64,000 bases of DNA from Sporobacter sp963677825 (GCA_963677825.2 CAXXEF010000001.1:992001-1056000), one strand, 5' to 3'; counted from the stretch's first letter, positions 25,819-34,372 are shown. Notes: generated by a model not told the origin, from the letters alone. Made by a program: numbers and translations.

Positions 25819-25945
25819 GCCGGTTCCTCCCCAAATCAAAAACCTCAATCATGGTCATAACTGCATCTGCGCCGATGATCGGCACACTGAATATTTTTTG
25901 TTTTTCAGTCGATTTTATGCCGACAATCACGTCCCAAATTCGCAC
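25793..25945 (-). CDS. Possible small ORF between the helicase and SASP genes
   Basis: A 50-codon frame starting at GTG (25943-25945) reads MRIWDVIVGIKSTEKQKIFS and ends RNRHEWAKQNV, overlapping the first codons of the SASP gene. It fills the 132-bp gap between the helicase stop and the SASP start almost exactly. It has no good ribosome site and no recognised relatives, so it may be fortuitous. Confidence 0.3.
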   Translation of the reverse strand: MRIWDVIVGIKSTEKQKIFSVPIIGADAVMTMIEVFDLGRNRHEWAKQNV

Positions 25946-25950
25946 TGAAT

Positions 25951-27711
25951 TTACAATTTCACCAGCAGGCTGTTGATTTTTTCACTCGTTTTCGCCCGCT
26001 CGTCGTAAATCCATTCAGGATCAAAAGTAAGACTGAAATTTCTAGAAAACGAATAATAAAGCCCCAGCTTGCGATAATACTGCTCCTGCTCGTGCAAACT
26101 CGGGCCGGTCGCCAGCGGTTTCGAGAGCGCCGGATGGCCGCGGATGAAATGCTCGTCGACGTACATGAGGAAAAAGCGCAGTAGCTCCGGATCGTTTACG
26201 TCAAATGGCAGGAGCATCAATCGATACTCCGCCGCCTCCGGTAATTTGAATTGGCGCAGGTTTTCCAGAACCAGCAGGTAATCGCGCACGTCCATCTTGC
26301 GGTAGAATGCGACGCGCTCCTCGCTCGTGCTCCACAGTGCAAGCTTTTCACGCAGCGGCAGACCCTTGACGGTCATGATCGCCTCGCCCGGGCCGACGAC
26401 GGCCTGACGGATCGGCTCGTCGTCCGTGTCGAGATTGTCGCTGAGAAAGTCGATCTCGGCGCGCGCGGTACACACATATCCGACGTCATAGATACCCAGC
26501 CGCCCGGCGCGTCCGGCGATCTGTTTAGTCTCCTGCGAGTTGATGTATCGCTTCTCCTCGCCGTCGAACTTCATCAGATCCATGAATATTATCCGCCGGA
26601 TCGGCAGGTTGACGCCCATGCCGATCGCATCTGTCGTGACAAGCAGTCGGCTCTTGCCGCTGACAAAATCGTGATACTGCATCCGGCGCACCTCCGGCGG
26701 CAGGTCGCCGTAGATGACGCTGGATCGGATGCCCTTGTCCTGCAAAAACTTCGACAGCTCCAGCACACGCCGCTTCGAGAACGCAACAAGCGCGTCGCCG
26801 CGTTCGATGTGGTTCAGGGAAAAGACCTCGTTACAGACCTCCAGCGGCGTATTGCGTTTGTAGCGTTTGAGCTCGACCGCGTCGCCGCAGTCTTTGAGCA
26901 TCTTGGTGACCAGCTTCTCGGCGTTGGACGCGCCGCAGACGTGAATTTCCCGGCACCGCAGGCCAAGGAGCGCGCGCGTCCAGGCTTGTCCGCGCTGGCC
27001 GCTGCCGACCATCTGCACCTCGTCAATCACGGCGACGTCATATTCCCGGCTCAGGTCGAGCTTCTCGATCGTCATGCACACATGCCGCGCACCGTCGATG
27101 AGCAGTTCCTCCTCGCCGGTCACGAGATCGCACGGGACACCCTCGCGGTTGAGCCGTTCGTAGTTTTCCAGCGCCAGGATGCGCAGCGGCGCAAGGTACA
27201 CGCCGTTCTCAGCCTGCTTGAGCCGCTCGATCGCGGTATACGTCTTGCCGGTGTTCGTCTCGCCCAGATGCAGCGTGAACGACCGATGCATCGCCCGCGC
27301 GGGCGCGTACTCGTCCTTCGGATTTTCCGCAAAACACCGCTTGAATTCGGCGGCGACGAGCTTCGGGATGTGACTTGTCACGAGCACCGAAATGATGCCG
27401 GACGACACATAGCCTTCATGATCGGTCGCAACGATTTCGTCAAATTGATAGTCGGTGCGCTTGCGCTTATTGTAATTGTCGAGCAGGCGGCGTGAGATCT
27501 CATTAAGCAGCTCGAAATGCCGCTCCAGAACGTCCGGATAATCGCGGAAGCCGCGGCTGTCCATCGCTTTGAGCGCCTTGATGCGCTTACGGACGATCGC
27601 CTCATGATCCCAGAGCTTACTGTCCTTCGTATTCCGGACGATGTGCGCCGTCTGGCTGAGCTGTGATTTAATTTTTTCGAATTCGCGCTGGGCTTTCTGC
27701 GCTTTTTTCAT
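25951..27711 (-). CDS. SUV3-like superfamily 2 RNA helicase
   Basis: The 586-residue protein has a coiled, charged N-terminal 130 residues, then an SF2 helicase core: Walker A GETNTGKT, motif Ia YLAPLRILALENYERL, motif II AVIDEVQM (DEVQ in place of DExH), motif III CGAS, and the C-terminal RecA domain with RLLVTTDAIGMGVNLP and QIAGRAGRLG. The DEVQ and GETNTGKT signatures are those of SUV3/SUPV3L1, which unwinds RNA for degradation by a partner exoribonuclease. Bacterial relatives in Clostridia are uncharacterised. Start is uncertain because the ribosome site is weak. It is unusually placed between a spore gene and an AT-rich segment. Confidence 0.85.
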   Translation of the reverse strand: MKKAQKAQREFEKIKSQLSQTAHIVRNTKDSKLWDHEAIVRKRIKALKAMDSRGFRDYPDVLERHFELLNEISRRLLDNYNKRKRTDYQFDEIVATDHEGYVSSGIISVLVTSHIPKLVAAEFKRCFAENPKDEYAPARAMHRSFTLHLGETNTGKTYTAIERLKQAENGVYLAPLRILALENYERLNREGVPCDLVTGEEELLIDGARHVCMTIEKLDLSREYDVAVIDEVQMVGSGQRGQAWTRALLGLRCREIHVCGASNAEKLVTKMLKDCGDAVELKRYKRNTPLEVCNEVFSLNHIERGDALVAFSKRRVLELSKFLQDKGIRSSVIYGDLPPEVRRMQYHDFVSGKSRLLVTTDAIGMGVNLPIRRIIFMDLMKFDGEEKRYINSQETKQIAGRAGRLGIYDVGYVCTARAEIDFLSDNLDTDDEPIRQAVVGPGEAIMTVKGLPLREKLALWSTSEERVAFYRKMDVRDYLLVLENLRQFKLPEAAEYRLMLLPFDVNDPELLRFFLMYVDEHFIRGHPALSKPLATGPSLHEQEQYYRKLGLYYSFSRNFSLTFDPEWIYDERAKTSEKINSLLVKL

Positions 27712-27850
27712 CGTCGGTCACCAACTTTCTAAATTAGCGTGTGAGTAATTTTTCGATCTATACCGTCAAGGCAGTTATTGAATTATTAGTCAGACTTTTT
27801 TGTTTCACCGGCAGGTGCTATACTGAAACAAACGCTCCAAAAAAGCGAAG

Positions 27851-28432
27851 GTGGTGAGACTATTGAGCAGCTTATTGCAAAGCACCATAAACACGCGTTC
27901 AGTACTTCAAAACTCTTTGAAATATATCCGAAGCGATTTTCCCAACAACTTAACTGAAGATGAAATTCAGTGGCTGATATACAATAATATTTTAACGATC
28001 ATTGATTTGCGAAGTGAAATAGAGGTTGAGCAACGACCCTGTGTGCTGGCGGATATATCCGAATTCCAATATATTAATCTGCCGGTAACTGGCGGTAATG
28101 ATATTCCGCAATCAAAGGCTCATGTACATCGCGTATATTTGTCAATGGTTGATGATGTGATGCGTGAAATAATTACGACGATTGAAGCCGCACAGACAAA
28201 TGTGCTCTATTTCTGCACCGCGGGAAAAGACCGGACTGGTGTCGTGTCGGCACTGTTGTTATCTAGAATGGGCGCGCGGCGTGACGCTATCATAAAAGAC
28301 TATATGCAGTCTGCCGATAATTTGGAAGACGCGCTGCGAGCCTATGTAAACGAGCATCCGGCGGTAGATATAAATATTATTACACCGCAAGAATCGTATA
28401 TGGAAGATTTTTTGAATAAGGTGAGATTATAA
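27851..28432 (+). CDS. Tyrosine-protein phosphatase-like protein (Y_phosphatase3 type)
   Basis: The roughly 190-residue protein has IIDLRSEIEVEQRP, the early acid-bearing DLR loop, and the phosphatase P-loop YFCTAGKDRTGVVSALLL (Cys122, Arg128), then a helical C-terminus. This corresponds to the bacterial PtpB/Y_phosphatase3 group that hydrolyses phosphotyrosine or phosphoinositides. The N-terminal domain is shorter than usual (typical NFRDLGG is absent). Start may be GTG at 27851 or TTG at 27863, the latter better spaced from GGTGGTGAG. Base composition and codon use are AT-rich compared with neighbouring genes, which suggests recent acquisition. Confidence 0.75.
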   Translation: MVRLLSSLLQSTINTRSVLQNSLKYIRSDFPNNLTEDEIQWLIYNNILTIIDLRSEIEVEQRPCVLADISEFQYINLPVTGGNDIPQSKAHVHRVYLSMVDDVMREIITTIEAAQTNVLYFCTAGKDRTGVVSALLLSRMGARRDAIIKDYMQSADNLEDALRAYVNEHPAVDINIITPQESYMEDFLNKVRL

Positions 28433-28585
28433 GTTTTTTCTTCCGTTGTCCTAGTATTGTAGCAGCAAGCACCAGCTCTAGGCAAAGCGCGGACAGTTAT
28501 TCTTGACCTTGTTTGTAACTGTATCCTATGTTATACTTGGCGCAATGGTTATTTACATAATCAAACATATATGGGAGGTTAAACC

Positions 28586-29068
28586 TTGCGCAAGTGGCTT
28601 AAAGCAACCATCTTTATTGTAGTTGTATGTGTAATAATTGGCGCCGTATTTTTTTACTTTCGTGTTCCCGGCAGGTCATTATGGGGTATTTCGGATATGT
28701 CTGCCGAGTGTACTGTTACTCTCAGAAACTATAATCATGATGATCTGAGTACTTATGACGAGTATATACTAGACGAAACTCAAATCGAAATGGTCAAACT
28801 GCTAATAATTGATACCACTTTCAGGCGTATAACCTCTTCGTATATATACTATAACTCTATCGACAAGTATTATTATGAGATCATCGTTGAATATAACAAT
28901 AGCCAGCAGGACTTATTGAGAATTGAAACGTTCGGCAACAAAAACGAATCTTATCTAACCTTGCATCATGTGAATAGTACAGCTGAGCAGTTTGATGACC
29001 TAAAATTAAGAATTACCACCAACGACTGGAAAAGTGCTATGGATGAAATCATTGCGTTATCAAATTAA
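28586..29068 (+). CDS. Hypothetical membrane-anchored protein
   Basis: The 160-residue product starts with TTG (28586) behind GGGAGG. It has one N-terminal transmembrane helix (KATIFIVVVCVIIGAVFFYF) and a Tyr/Asp/Glu-rich soluble domain outside the membrane with alternating beta-type pattern. It recalls clostridial DUF5301-like proteins of lipoprotein type but without a lipobox, and I do not claim the match. AT-rich like its neighbours. Confidence 0.6.
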   Translation: MRKWLKATIFIVVVCVIIGAVFFYFRVPGRSLWGISDMSAECTVTLRNYNHDDLSTYDEYILDETQIEMVKLLIIDTTFRRITSSYIYYNSIDKYYYEIIVEYNNSQQDLLRIETFGNKNESYLTLHHVNSTAEQFDDLKLRITTNDWKSAMDEIIALSN

Positions 29069-29128
29069 CGCTCGTACGACGTCAATAATGTAAATCAAAA
29101 AATTCAAGAGATATGGGGAATACATACT

Positions 29129-29290
29129 ATGAAACCGCTTCTATTTGGGATCTCTATGAATGTTTTCGCTCTGGCATGCATCTATATAAGCACTAAGGGT
29201 GGTGGTTCGCTCTTTAGTGTACTGGGTATGATTAGCCTGCTGCTCGGCCCCATTTTCTCAATATACGGGCTGGTAGCTAAGTCTAAATAA
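29129..29290 (+). CDS. Small two-helix membrane protein
   Basis: A 53-residue frame, MKPLLFGISMNVFALACIYI then STKGGGSLFSVLGMISLLLG and PIFSIYGLVAKSK, with two hydrophobic helices, GGGGA ribosome site and a downstream terminator. Unrecognised; typical of small orphan membrane proteins that accompany such AT-rich islands. Confidence 0.55.
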   Translation: MKPLLFGISMNVFALACIYISTKGGGSLFSVLGMISLLLGPIFSIYGLVAKSK

Positions 29291-29326
29291 CCAACTATAA
29301 AAACTTATGAATGTTAACAAGCACTA

Positions 29327-29354
29327 AGAGGGCGGCCGTCTGGCCGCCCTCTTT
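29327..29354. terminator. Terminator between small membrane protein and reductase genes
   Basis: 11-bp stem AGAGGGCGGCC / GGCCGCCCTCT with a GTCT loop, followed by TTCTTT on the plus strand. Confidence 0.88.
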
Positions 29355-29356
29355 CT

Positions 29357-31279
29357 TTAAATATCCAGCGCGGCGAAAAATCCGCGGAATATAGCCTGCG
29401 TCACCTGCGCGGGGCGGACGCAGTCGCCGAGGGCGTAAACCTCGGGCGCCGAGTCTCGCAGCGTGTCCAATACGTCGGTACGTGCGCGCTGCCCGACGGC
29501 GAGCACGATCGTATCGGCGCGGAACGACAGCTCGTTGCCGTCCGTGTCGACGCAGACGAGCCCGTGCTTGTCCACGCGCGCGCCGCGCAGCTCCGTCCGT
29601 GCCTTGACGGACTTTTCAAGCTCCGCGAGCAGCAGCGGTCGGTGACGCGGATTGGCGTCCGGGCAGAGCGTATCGGCCATTTCGATGATGAGCACATTGC
29701 GCCCTTCATTGGCCAGATGCACCGCCGTCTCACAGCCGACGAGTCCGCCGCCGAGCACAATCACCTTCTGCCCGACCTTATCGCGCTGTTGATACAGATC
29801 GTTGCCGCTGATGACCTTTTCGCTGTCGATACCCGGGATCGGCGGCACGACCGGTTCGGCACCGCCTGCGACAAGGATCACGTCCGGCGCTATTTCTTCG
29901 GCAAGCACCGGTGTGACCTCGGTGCTCAATCGGATCTCAACGCCGGCGCGCTCAAGCTGGCGCGTTTTCGACGCAATAAAGCCATACAAATCGCTCTTAA
30001 ACGGCACACCCTGCTCGGATTTCAGCGCGCCGCCGAGCGCATCCGTTTTCTCGCACAGCACAACGGCGTGCCCGCGCTCAGCCGCGGTGACGGCGGCCTG
30101 CATACCACCCGGCCCGCCGCCGGCAATCAGCACCTTTTTCGGCGTCGTGGCCGGCTGCGCAAAGCTCAGCTCGTATTCACTGCCGATAACGGGATTGAGC
30201 GCGCAAATGCGCAAACCCGTCGTCAGGCGTTCGGCCATACAGGTGAAGCAGCGGTAACAGCGGACGATCTCGCCGTCCTTGTTCGTATACGCTTTTTTAG
30301 GCAGATACGGATCGGCCAGCAGCGCACGCGCCATCTCGACGACGTCGGCCTTGCCCGACGCGATGATCTCGTCCATCATGGACGGCTCGTTGAGCGCACC
30401 GATCGTCGCGACCGGGGTTTGGACGTGCTTTTTAACCTCGGCGGCGTACGGCACGTTCATCCCGCGCGGCTTGAACATCGACGGATGCGTACGGTCAAAG
30501 CTGCCGCGATGCGCGCCGGTCGAGACTTGGATGAGCTCGACCTTGCCGTCGAGCAGCTTGCAGAATTCGATGGTATCCTCCAGCGTGTAGCCGTCGTCAA
30601 GGTATTCCTCGGCGCTCAGGCGCACCTCCAACGGAAAGTCCGGCCCGACGACCGAGCGCACGCGCTCAATCACCTCTAGTGCCAGCCGCGCGCGGTTTTC
30701 AAGGCTGCCGCCGTATTCGTCGATGCGCTTATTGGACGACGGCGACAGAAACTGCTGCAGGAGCCAGCCGTGCCCGGCATGGATCAGCAGCATCTGAAAG
30801 CCCGCATCCCGGCACATCGCCGCCGCGAATGCGTACTTGTCCAGCAGGCGCGAAATGTCGCGCTTTGTCATGGCCTTGACGGTCTTTTTGCCGTCCTCAT
30901 CGACTTCATCGCTGGGGCCAAATGCCGGACCGTCGGTGATGGCGTGCTTGCCGCCGTGCGAAAGCTCGATGCTTGGCACAGCGCCATGGCGCTTGATGGC
31001 GCGCGCGGCGGAGGCCAGGCTGTCCTTGGCGTTGGGTGCGTCAAGAATGACCTGAATCGGGTAATATTTACCCATCTTGCCGTCAACGATGACCTCGCTG
31101 ACCGTCACGGCACCGGCGCCGCCCTTGGCGCGCAGCTCGTAAAAGGCGATCGCCTCCGGTGTCAGGCAGCCGTCGGCCGTGAGGAGCGGGAATGTCATCG
31201 GGGCGGAAATAATGCGGTTTTTCAGCGTCACGTTGCCTAGCCGTATCGGGCTGAACAGCGCCGGAAATTTTCTTTGCAT
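29357..31279 (-). CDS. NADH:flavin oxidoreductase/2,4-dienoyl-CoA reductase-like enzyme (first of two paralogues)
   Basis: The 640-residue protein combines an old-yellow-enzyme FMN barrel (FSPIRLGNVTLKNRIISAPM; HAGHGWLLQQFLSPSSNKR), an Fe-S linker with C-x2-C-x2-C-x11-C (CYRCFTCMAERLTTGLRIC), and a C-terminal FAD/NAD(P) domain with two dinucleotide motifs (VLIAGGGPGGMQAA; VIVLGGGLVGCE). This is the enoate reductase/BaiH layout that moves electrons from NADH through FAD, 4Fe-4S and FMN to alpha,beta-unsaturated compounds. The start is chosen at MQRKFPALFSPIR (31279); an upstream ATG at 31321 would add 14 residues. A divergent paralogue lies 1 kb away. Substrate unknown. Confidence 0.88.
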   Translation of the reverse strand: MQRKFPALFSPIRLGNVTLKNRIISAPMTFPLLTADGCLTPEAIAFYELRAKGGAGAVTVSEVIVDGKMGKYYPIQVILDAPNAKDSLASAARAIKRHGAVPSIELSHGGKHAITDGPAFGPSDEVDEDGKKTVKAMTKRDISRLLDKYAFAAAMCRDAGFQMLLIHAGHGWLLQQFLSPSSNKRIDEYGGSLENRARLALEVIERVRSVVGPDFPLEVRLSAEEYLDDGYTLEDTIEFCKLLDGKVELIQVSTGAHRGSFDRTHPSMFKPRGMNVPYAAEVKKHVQTPVATIGALNEPSMMDEIIASGKADVVEMARALLADPYLPKKAYTNKDGEIVRCYRCFTCMAERLTTGLRICALNPVIGSEYELSFAQPATTPKKVLIAGGGPGGMQAAVTAAERGHAVVLCEKTDALGGALKSEQGVPFKSDLYGFIASKTRQLERAGVEIRLSTEVTPVLAEEIAPDVILVAGGAEPVVPPIPGIDSEKVISGNDLYQQRDKVGQKVIVLGGGLVGCETAVHLANEGRNVLIIEMADTLCPDANPRHRPLLLAELEKSVKARTELRGARVDKHGLVCVDTDGNELSFRADTIVLAVGQRARTDVLDTLRDSAPEVYALGDCVRPAQVTQAIFRGFFAALDI

Positions 31280-31444
31280 ACTGCTCACGCTTTCGTTCAA
31301 AATGGATGTGCCGGCATCCAAGCCCGCACTGTTTTCGATAGCTGTAGTATACCACGCACGCGCTTATTGGTCTAACACAAGTTCGCCTAGTATAAGTCCA
31401 TAGCTGGATAGTGTCGAAGACCGCTTAAGCTCGGCAAACAAGCA

Positions 31445-31471
31445 AGCGCCGGAGCGGATGCTCCGGCGCTT
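31445..31471 (-). terminator. Terminator after the XRE/membrane-protein cassette
   Basis: Stem AGCGCCGGAG / CTCCGGCGCT with a six-base loop; moderately T-rich on the minus strand. Confidence 0.65.
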
Positions 31472-31489
31472 TCCTATCTTACTCAGCTT

Positions 31490-31927
31490 TCACATTTTTT
31501 TGTTGAGGCGCGCAAATGACCAGATGTATACTATGATCACAAACAGATAGACTGCCACTAATGATAAAACCACGTACGTCTCTACCTGCATCAACGCAAA
31601 AAACATCAATAACGCACTGTGGACGTATAGCATCACATCATAGGCTTTTGCTTTAGCATGACTGCGCAGAACGATATTCCGCTCATCTTTTTCCTCGATC
31701 TCAATACGCTTTGCCGCTTGCTCGTCTTTAATCGACACATGCCGCTTCAGCAGCGTACCGAGCCCGCCGCCAAAAATCCCGGCACCGACACCGACACAAA
31801 CGAACGGCAGCGTTTTCATCAAGCCGTCTTCCGGCTCAATCAGCAACGCCATAAAAATACCGCCGATCACGAGCACAAACCCCAAACTTGTAAGAACCAC
31901 GTATTTGAACAAACCTTTATTAGTCAC
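31490..31927 (-). CDS. Four-helix membrane protein of the XRE-linked DUF2178/DUF6442-like type
   Basis: The 145-residue protein has four predicted helices in two pairs separated by a charged cytoplasmic loop (KRIEIEEKDERNIVLRSHAK). The KDERN segment followed by a helical hairpin is a pattern I associate with small Firmicutes membrane proteins encoded next to XRE regulators. It starts 3 bp after the XRE stop and is co-transcribed and co-controlled with it. Function unknown; DUF naming is from memory and uncertain. Confidence 0.7.
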   Translation of the reverse strand: MTNKGLFKYVVLTSLGFVLVIGGIFMALLIEPEDGLMKTLPFVCVGVGAGIFGGGLGTLLKRHVSIKDEQAAKRIEIEEKDERNIVLRSHAKAKAYDVMLYVHSALLMFFALMQVETYVVLSLVAVYLFVIIVYIWSFARLNKKM

Positions 31928-31930
31928 CGT

Positions 31931-32128
31931 TTAGTCCTCCTCATAGATAAATATATCTTCGATTGCCATACCGAAATACCGCGCGATCTTAAACGCAAGC
32001 ACGATCGATGGGTTGTACCGTCCCTTTTCAAGCGAGCCGATCGTCTGGCGTGAAACCTCAAGCGCGTCCGCCAGATCCTCCTGACGGATACCGTGTAATT
32101 TCCGGATTTCCTCCAGTTTATTTTTCAA
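31931..32128 (-). CDS. Short XRE-family transcriptional regulator
   Basis: The 65-residue protein is just a Cro/C1-type helix-turn-helix (IRKLHGIRQEDLADALEVSR, then QTIGSLEKGRYNPSIVLAFK) with a short acidic tail. It starts with TTG (32126-32128) behind GGGGCGG. It is the first gene of a two-gene operon with the membrane protein and is very probably autoregulated through the inverted repeat that flanks its promoter. Confidence 0.88.
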   Translation of the reverse strand: MKNKLEEIRKLHGIRQEDLADALEVSRQTIGSLEKGRYNPSIVLAFKIARYFGMAIEDIFIYEED

Positions 32129-32142
32129 TAATACCGCCCCTT

Positions 32143-32212
32143 AAATGGAAAGTTTGCTTTACATCTTCATTTTACTGTATCCAGCTCAAAATGTCAAGCT
32201 AACTTTCCATTT
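32143..32212 (-). promoter_or_regulatory. XRE promoter bracketed by long inverted-repeat operator arms
   Basis: Minus strand promoter TTGACA (32192-32197), 17 bp, TAAAAT (32169-32174). Two arms, AAATGGAAAGTTTGCTT (32143-32159) and AAGCTAACTTTCCATTT (32196-32212), are reverse complements at 16 of 17 positions. One arm overlaps the -35 and the other lies just beyond the start of transcription, 53 bp centre to centre, about five helical turns. Confidence 0.85.
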
Positions 32213-32290
32213 TACTCACATTTGCTTTCCGGCAGGCCTTTGATTGTATGTTCCTATAAAGTGTGGTTGCCCGTATCGTCGGCTTGTCTC

Positions 32291-32319
32291 TTGAAAGATG
32301 TTCAGGGATTTTGTATGAT
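32291..32319 (+). promoter_or_regulatory. Promoter of the second reductase gene
   Basis: TTGAAA (32291-32296), 17 bp, TATGAT (32314-32319), 53 bp before the ATG. Confidence 0.75.
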
Positions 32320-32372
32320 GAATAACAAAAGATATAGCGTTTTGTTGACAGGACGCGACAAGGAGACGAGCC

Positions 32373-34319
32373 ATGCTGAAATACCCACATCTATTTGAGC
32401 CGATCCGCCTTGGCAAAACACTGTTCCGTAACAGAATGTTTGCCTCCCCGATCTCGGAACGCGCGCTCGACAGCCTCAACCGGCCGACCGACGCCTGCGT
32501 CGCGTTTTACGAGCAGAAGGCCATCGGCGGCGCGGCATCCGTTTGTGTCGGCGACTGCGTCATTGATTCAAAATACGGCATGTTCGGCGAGTTCATGATC
32601 CCGCTGGATGATGTCCGGACAAACCATGCGCTTAACATGCTCTCAAACGCCGTCACGCGCCAGGGCGCCGTCGCGTCTGTTGAGCTGCAGCACGCGGGGC
32701 TATATGCCAGCGGCACCCGCGCACTTGGCTTGCCGGTCTACGGCCCGGTCGACGGTGTTGACGCCGCGGGCAATACCTATGAGCAGATGCCTGAGGAAAC
32801 CATCGAACATACGATCGGCGCTTACGCGTCGTCGGCGGCCTGGGCAAAGCAATGCGGTTTCGGCATGGTGACGCTGCACGGCGGGCACGGCTGGCTGATG
32901 AGCCAGTTTATGTCCTCCAAGGTCAACACACGCCGCGACAAATGGGGCGGCAGTCTGAAAAACCGGATGCGCTTTCCGCTCGCGGCGATTGAGGCGATCC
33001 GAAAGGCCGTCGGCCCTGGGTTTCCGATTGAAATCCGTATTAGCGGCTCAGAGGTTACGCCGATGGGCTACGACCTTGACGAGGGTATCGCCATCGCCAA
33101 AATGCTCGACGGGCACGTCGATCTTATCCACGTGTCCGCCGGGCACCACGAGCGCCGTGAAGTGTTCACCGTCACGCATCCGAGCATTTTCAGTGCTGAC
33201 AGCTGCAACATCGGTTACGCCGCGGCAATCAAAAAGCACGTCAAGACCCCGGTCGCGTCTGTCGGTGCGCATAGTGACCCGGCGCTGCTCGAGGAGATCA
33301 TTGCTTCAGGCCAAGCCGACGTCGTCGAGATGGCGCGTGCGCTGCTCGCGGATTCCGATCTCGTTAAAAAAGCGCGGACGGGGAAACCCGAAGAAATCCG
33401 TCCATGCCTGCGGTGTCTGGCTTGCTTCTCGCATCTCATCACGAACGGACAAATCTACTGCGCCGTCAACCCCGTCATCGGGCGCGAGCGTGAATACCGT
33501 TACGCGCCGACGCCTGCCGAGCGCAAAACAGTGCTGATTGCCGGGGGCGGCATCGCCGGTATGCAGGCCGCGCTGACGGCCGCGAAAGACGGGCATAACG
33601 TCATCCTGTGCGAAAAGTCCGACCGGCTCGGCGGCGCGCTGACGTGCGAGGAAAACGTACCGTTCAAGAAGAAGATCAAGGACTATATCTCCTATCAGTC
33701 TAAGGCCGTCGCCGACGCGGCGATCGATGTCAGATTAAGCACGGAGGTCACGCCGGAACTGTCACAAAAAATCGCGCCGGACGTGCTCATCGCGGCGCTC
33801 GGCGCACGGCCGCTCGTCCCGATGATTAAGGGCATCGACAATCGCGCCGTATTGATGGCGGACGAGGCGTATCTGTATCCCGAAAAAGTTGGGCAAAAGC
33901 TCGTCGTCCTCGGCGGCGGGCTCGTCGGCACAGAGCTGGCAATCTACATGGCCGGGCTTGGACGCGATGTAACGATCGTCGAAATGATGCCGATGCTGAA
34001 CAGCGGCGGTAACATTCTGCACCAGCTTGCTCTTGACGGCGAAATCGAGCGGCTGGGCATCCATCTCGCGCTTGGTACAAAGGCCACAGAAATCACCTGC
34101 TGCGGCGTACAGGCTGAAAAAGATGGTAAAGCCGTCTTTTTCGACGCCGACAGCGTCGTCTGCGCCGTCGGTCAGGTACCTTTGCAGGACGAAGCGGAGG
34201 CCTTACGCATACTCGCCCCAGAGTTTTATATCGTCGGCGACTGCGCCGTGCCGAAAAACATTCTGCAAGCCACCTCGACGGCAGAAGCCGTCGCCCGTAA
34301 CATCGGGCGGCTGTACTGA
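32373..34319 (+). CDS. NADH:flavin oxidoreductase/2,4-dienoyl-CoA reductase-like enzyme (second paralogue)
   Basis: The 648-residue protein has the same three-part layout as the divergent paralogue: FMN barrel (FEPIRLGKTLFRNRMFASPI; HGGHGWLMSQFMSSKVN), C-x2-C-x2-C-x11-C cluster (CLRCLACFSHLITNGQIYC), and FAD/NAD domains (VLIAGGGIAGMQAA; LVVLGGGLVGTE). Ribosome site AAGGAG, strong terminator downstream. The two copies share long blocks such as SGQADVVEMARALLADSDL versus SGKADVVEMARALLADPYL, so they arose by duplication. Probably reduces enoates, dienoates or steroid/bile-like substrates; this cannot be narrowed from sequence. Confidence 0.88.
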   Translation: MLKYPHLFEPIRLGKTLFRNRMFASPISERALDSLNRPTDACVAFYEQKAIGGAASVCVGDCVIDSKYGMFGEFMIPLDDVRTNHALNMLSNAVTRQGAVASVELQHAGLYASGTRALGLPVYGPVDGVDAAGNTYEQMPEETIEHTIGAYASSAAWAKQCGFGMVTLHGGHGWLMSQFMSSKVNTRRDKWGGSLKNRMRFPLAAIEAIRKAVGPGFPIEIRISGSEVTPMGYDLDEGIAIAKMLDGHVDLIHVSAGHHERREVFTVTHPSIFSADSCNIGYAAAIKKHVKTPVASVGAHSDPALLEEIIASGQADVVEMARALLADSDLVKKARTGKPEEIRPCLRCLACFSHLITNGQIYCAVNPVIGREREYRYAPTPAERKTVLIAGGGIAGMQAALTAAKDGHNVILCEKSDRLGGALTCEENVPFKKKIKDYISYQSKAVADAAIDVRLSTEVTPELSQKIAPDVLIAALGARPLVPMIKGIDNRAVLMADEAYLYPEKVGQKLVVLGGGLVGTELAIYMAGLGRDVTIVEMMPMLNSGGNILHQLALDGEIERLGIHLALGTKATEITCCGVQAEKDGKAVFFDADSVVCAVGQVPLQDEAEALRILAPEFYIVGDCAVPKNILQATSTAEAVARNIGRLY

Positions 34320-34337
34320 TCCATCGTGCCCGAAATA

Positions 34338-34372
34338 AAAAAGCCCGCAGGCCTTTACCTGCGGGCTTTTTT
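34338..34372 (+). terminator. Terminator of the second reductase gene
   Basis: 14-bp stem AAAAAGCCCGCAGG / CCTGCGGGCTTTTT with a six-base loop. Confidence 0.93.

Noticed and set aside
25920..25951. A 16-bp sequence (CCGACAATCACGTCCC) nearly repeated at 37936-37951, both just after minus-strand gene ends
   Set aside because: One mismatch in 16 bp is expected by chance many times in 64 kb, and the surrounding bases do not align; I see no extended repeat.
27780..28600. Possible mobile element carrying the AT-rich genes
   Set aside because: No transposase, integrase, terminal inverted repeats or target-site duplications are visible at the edges.
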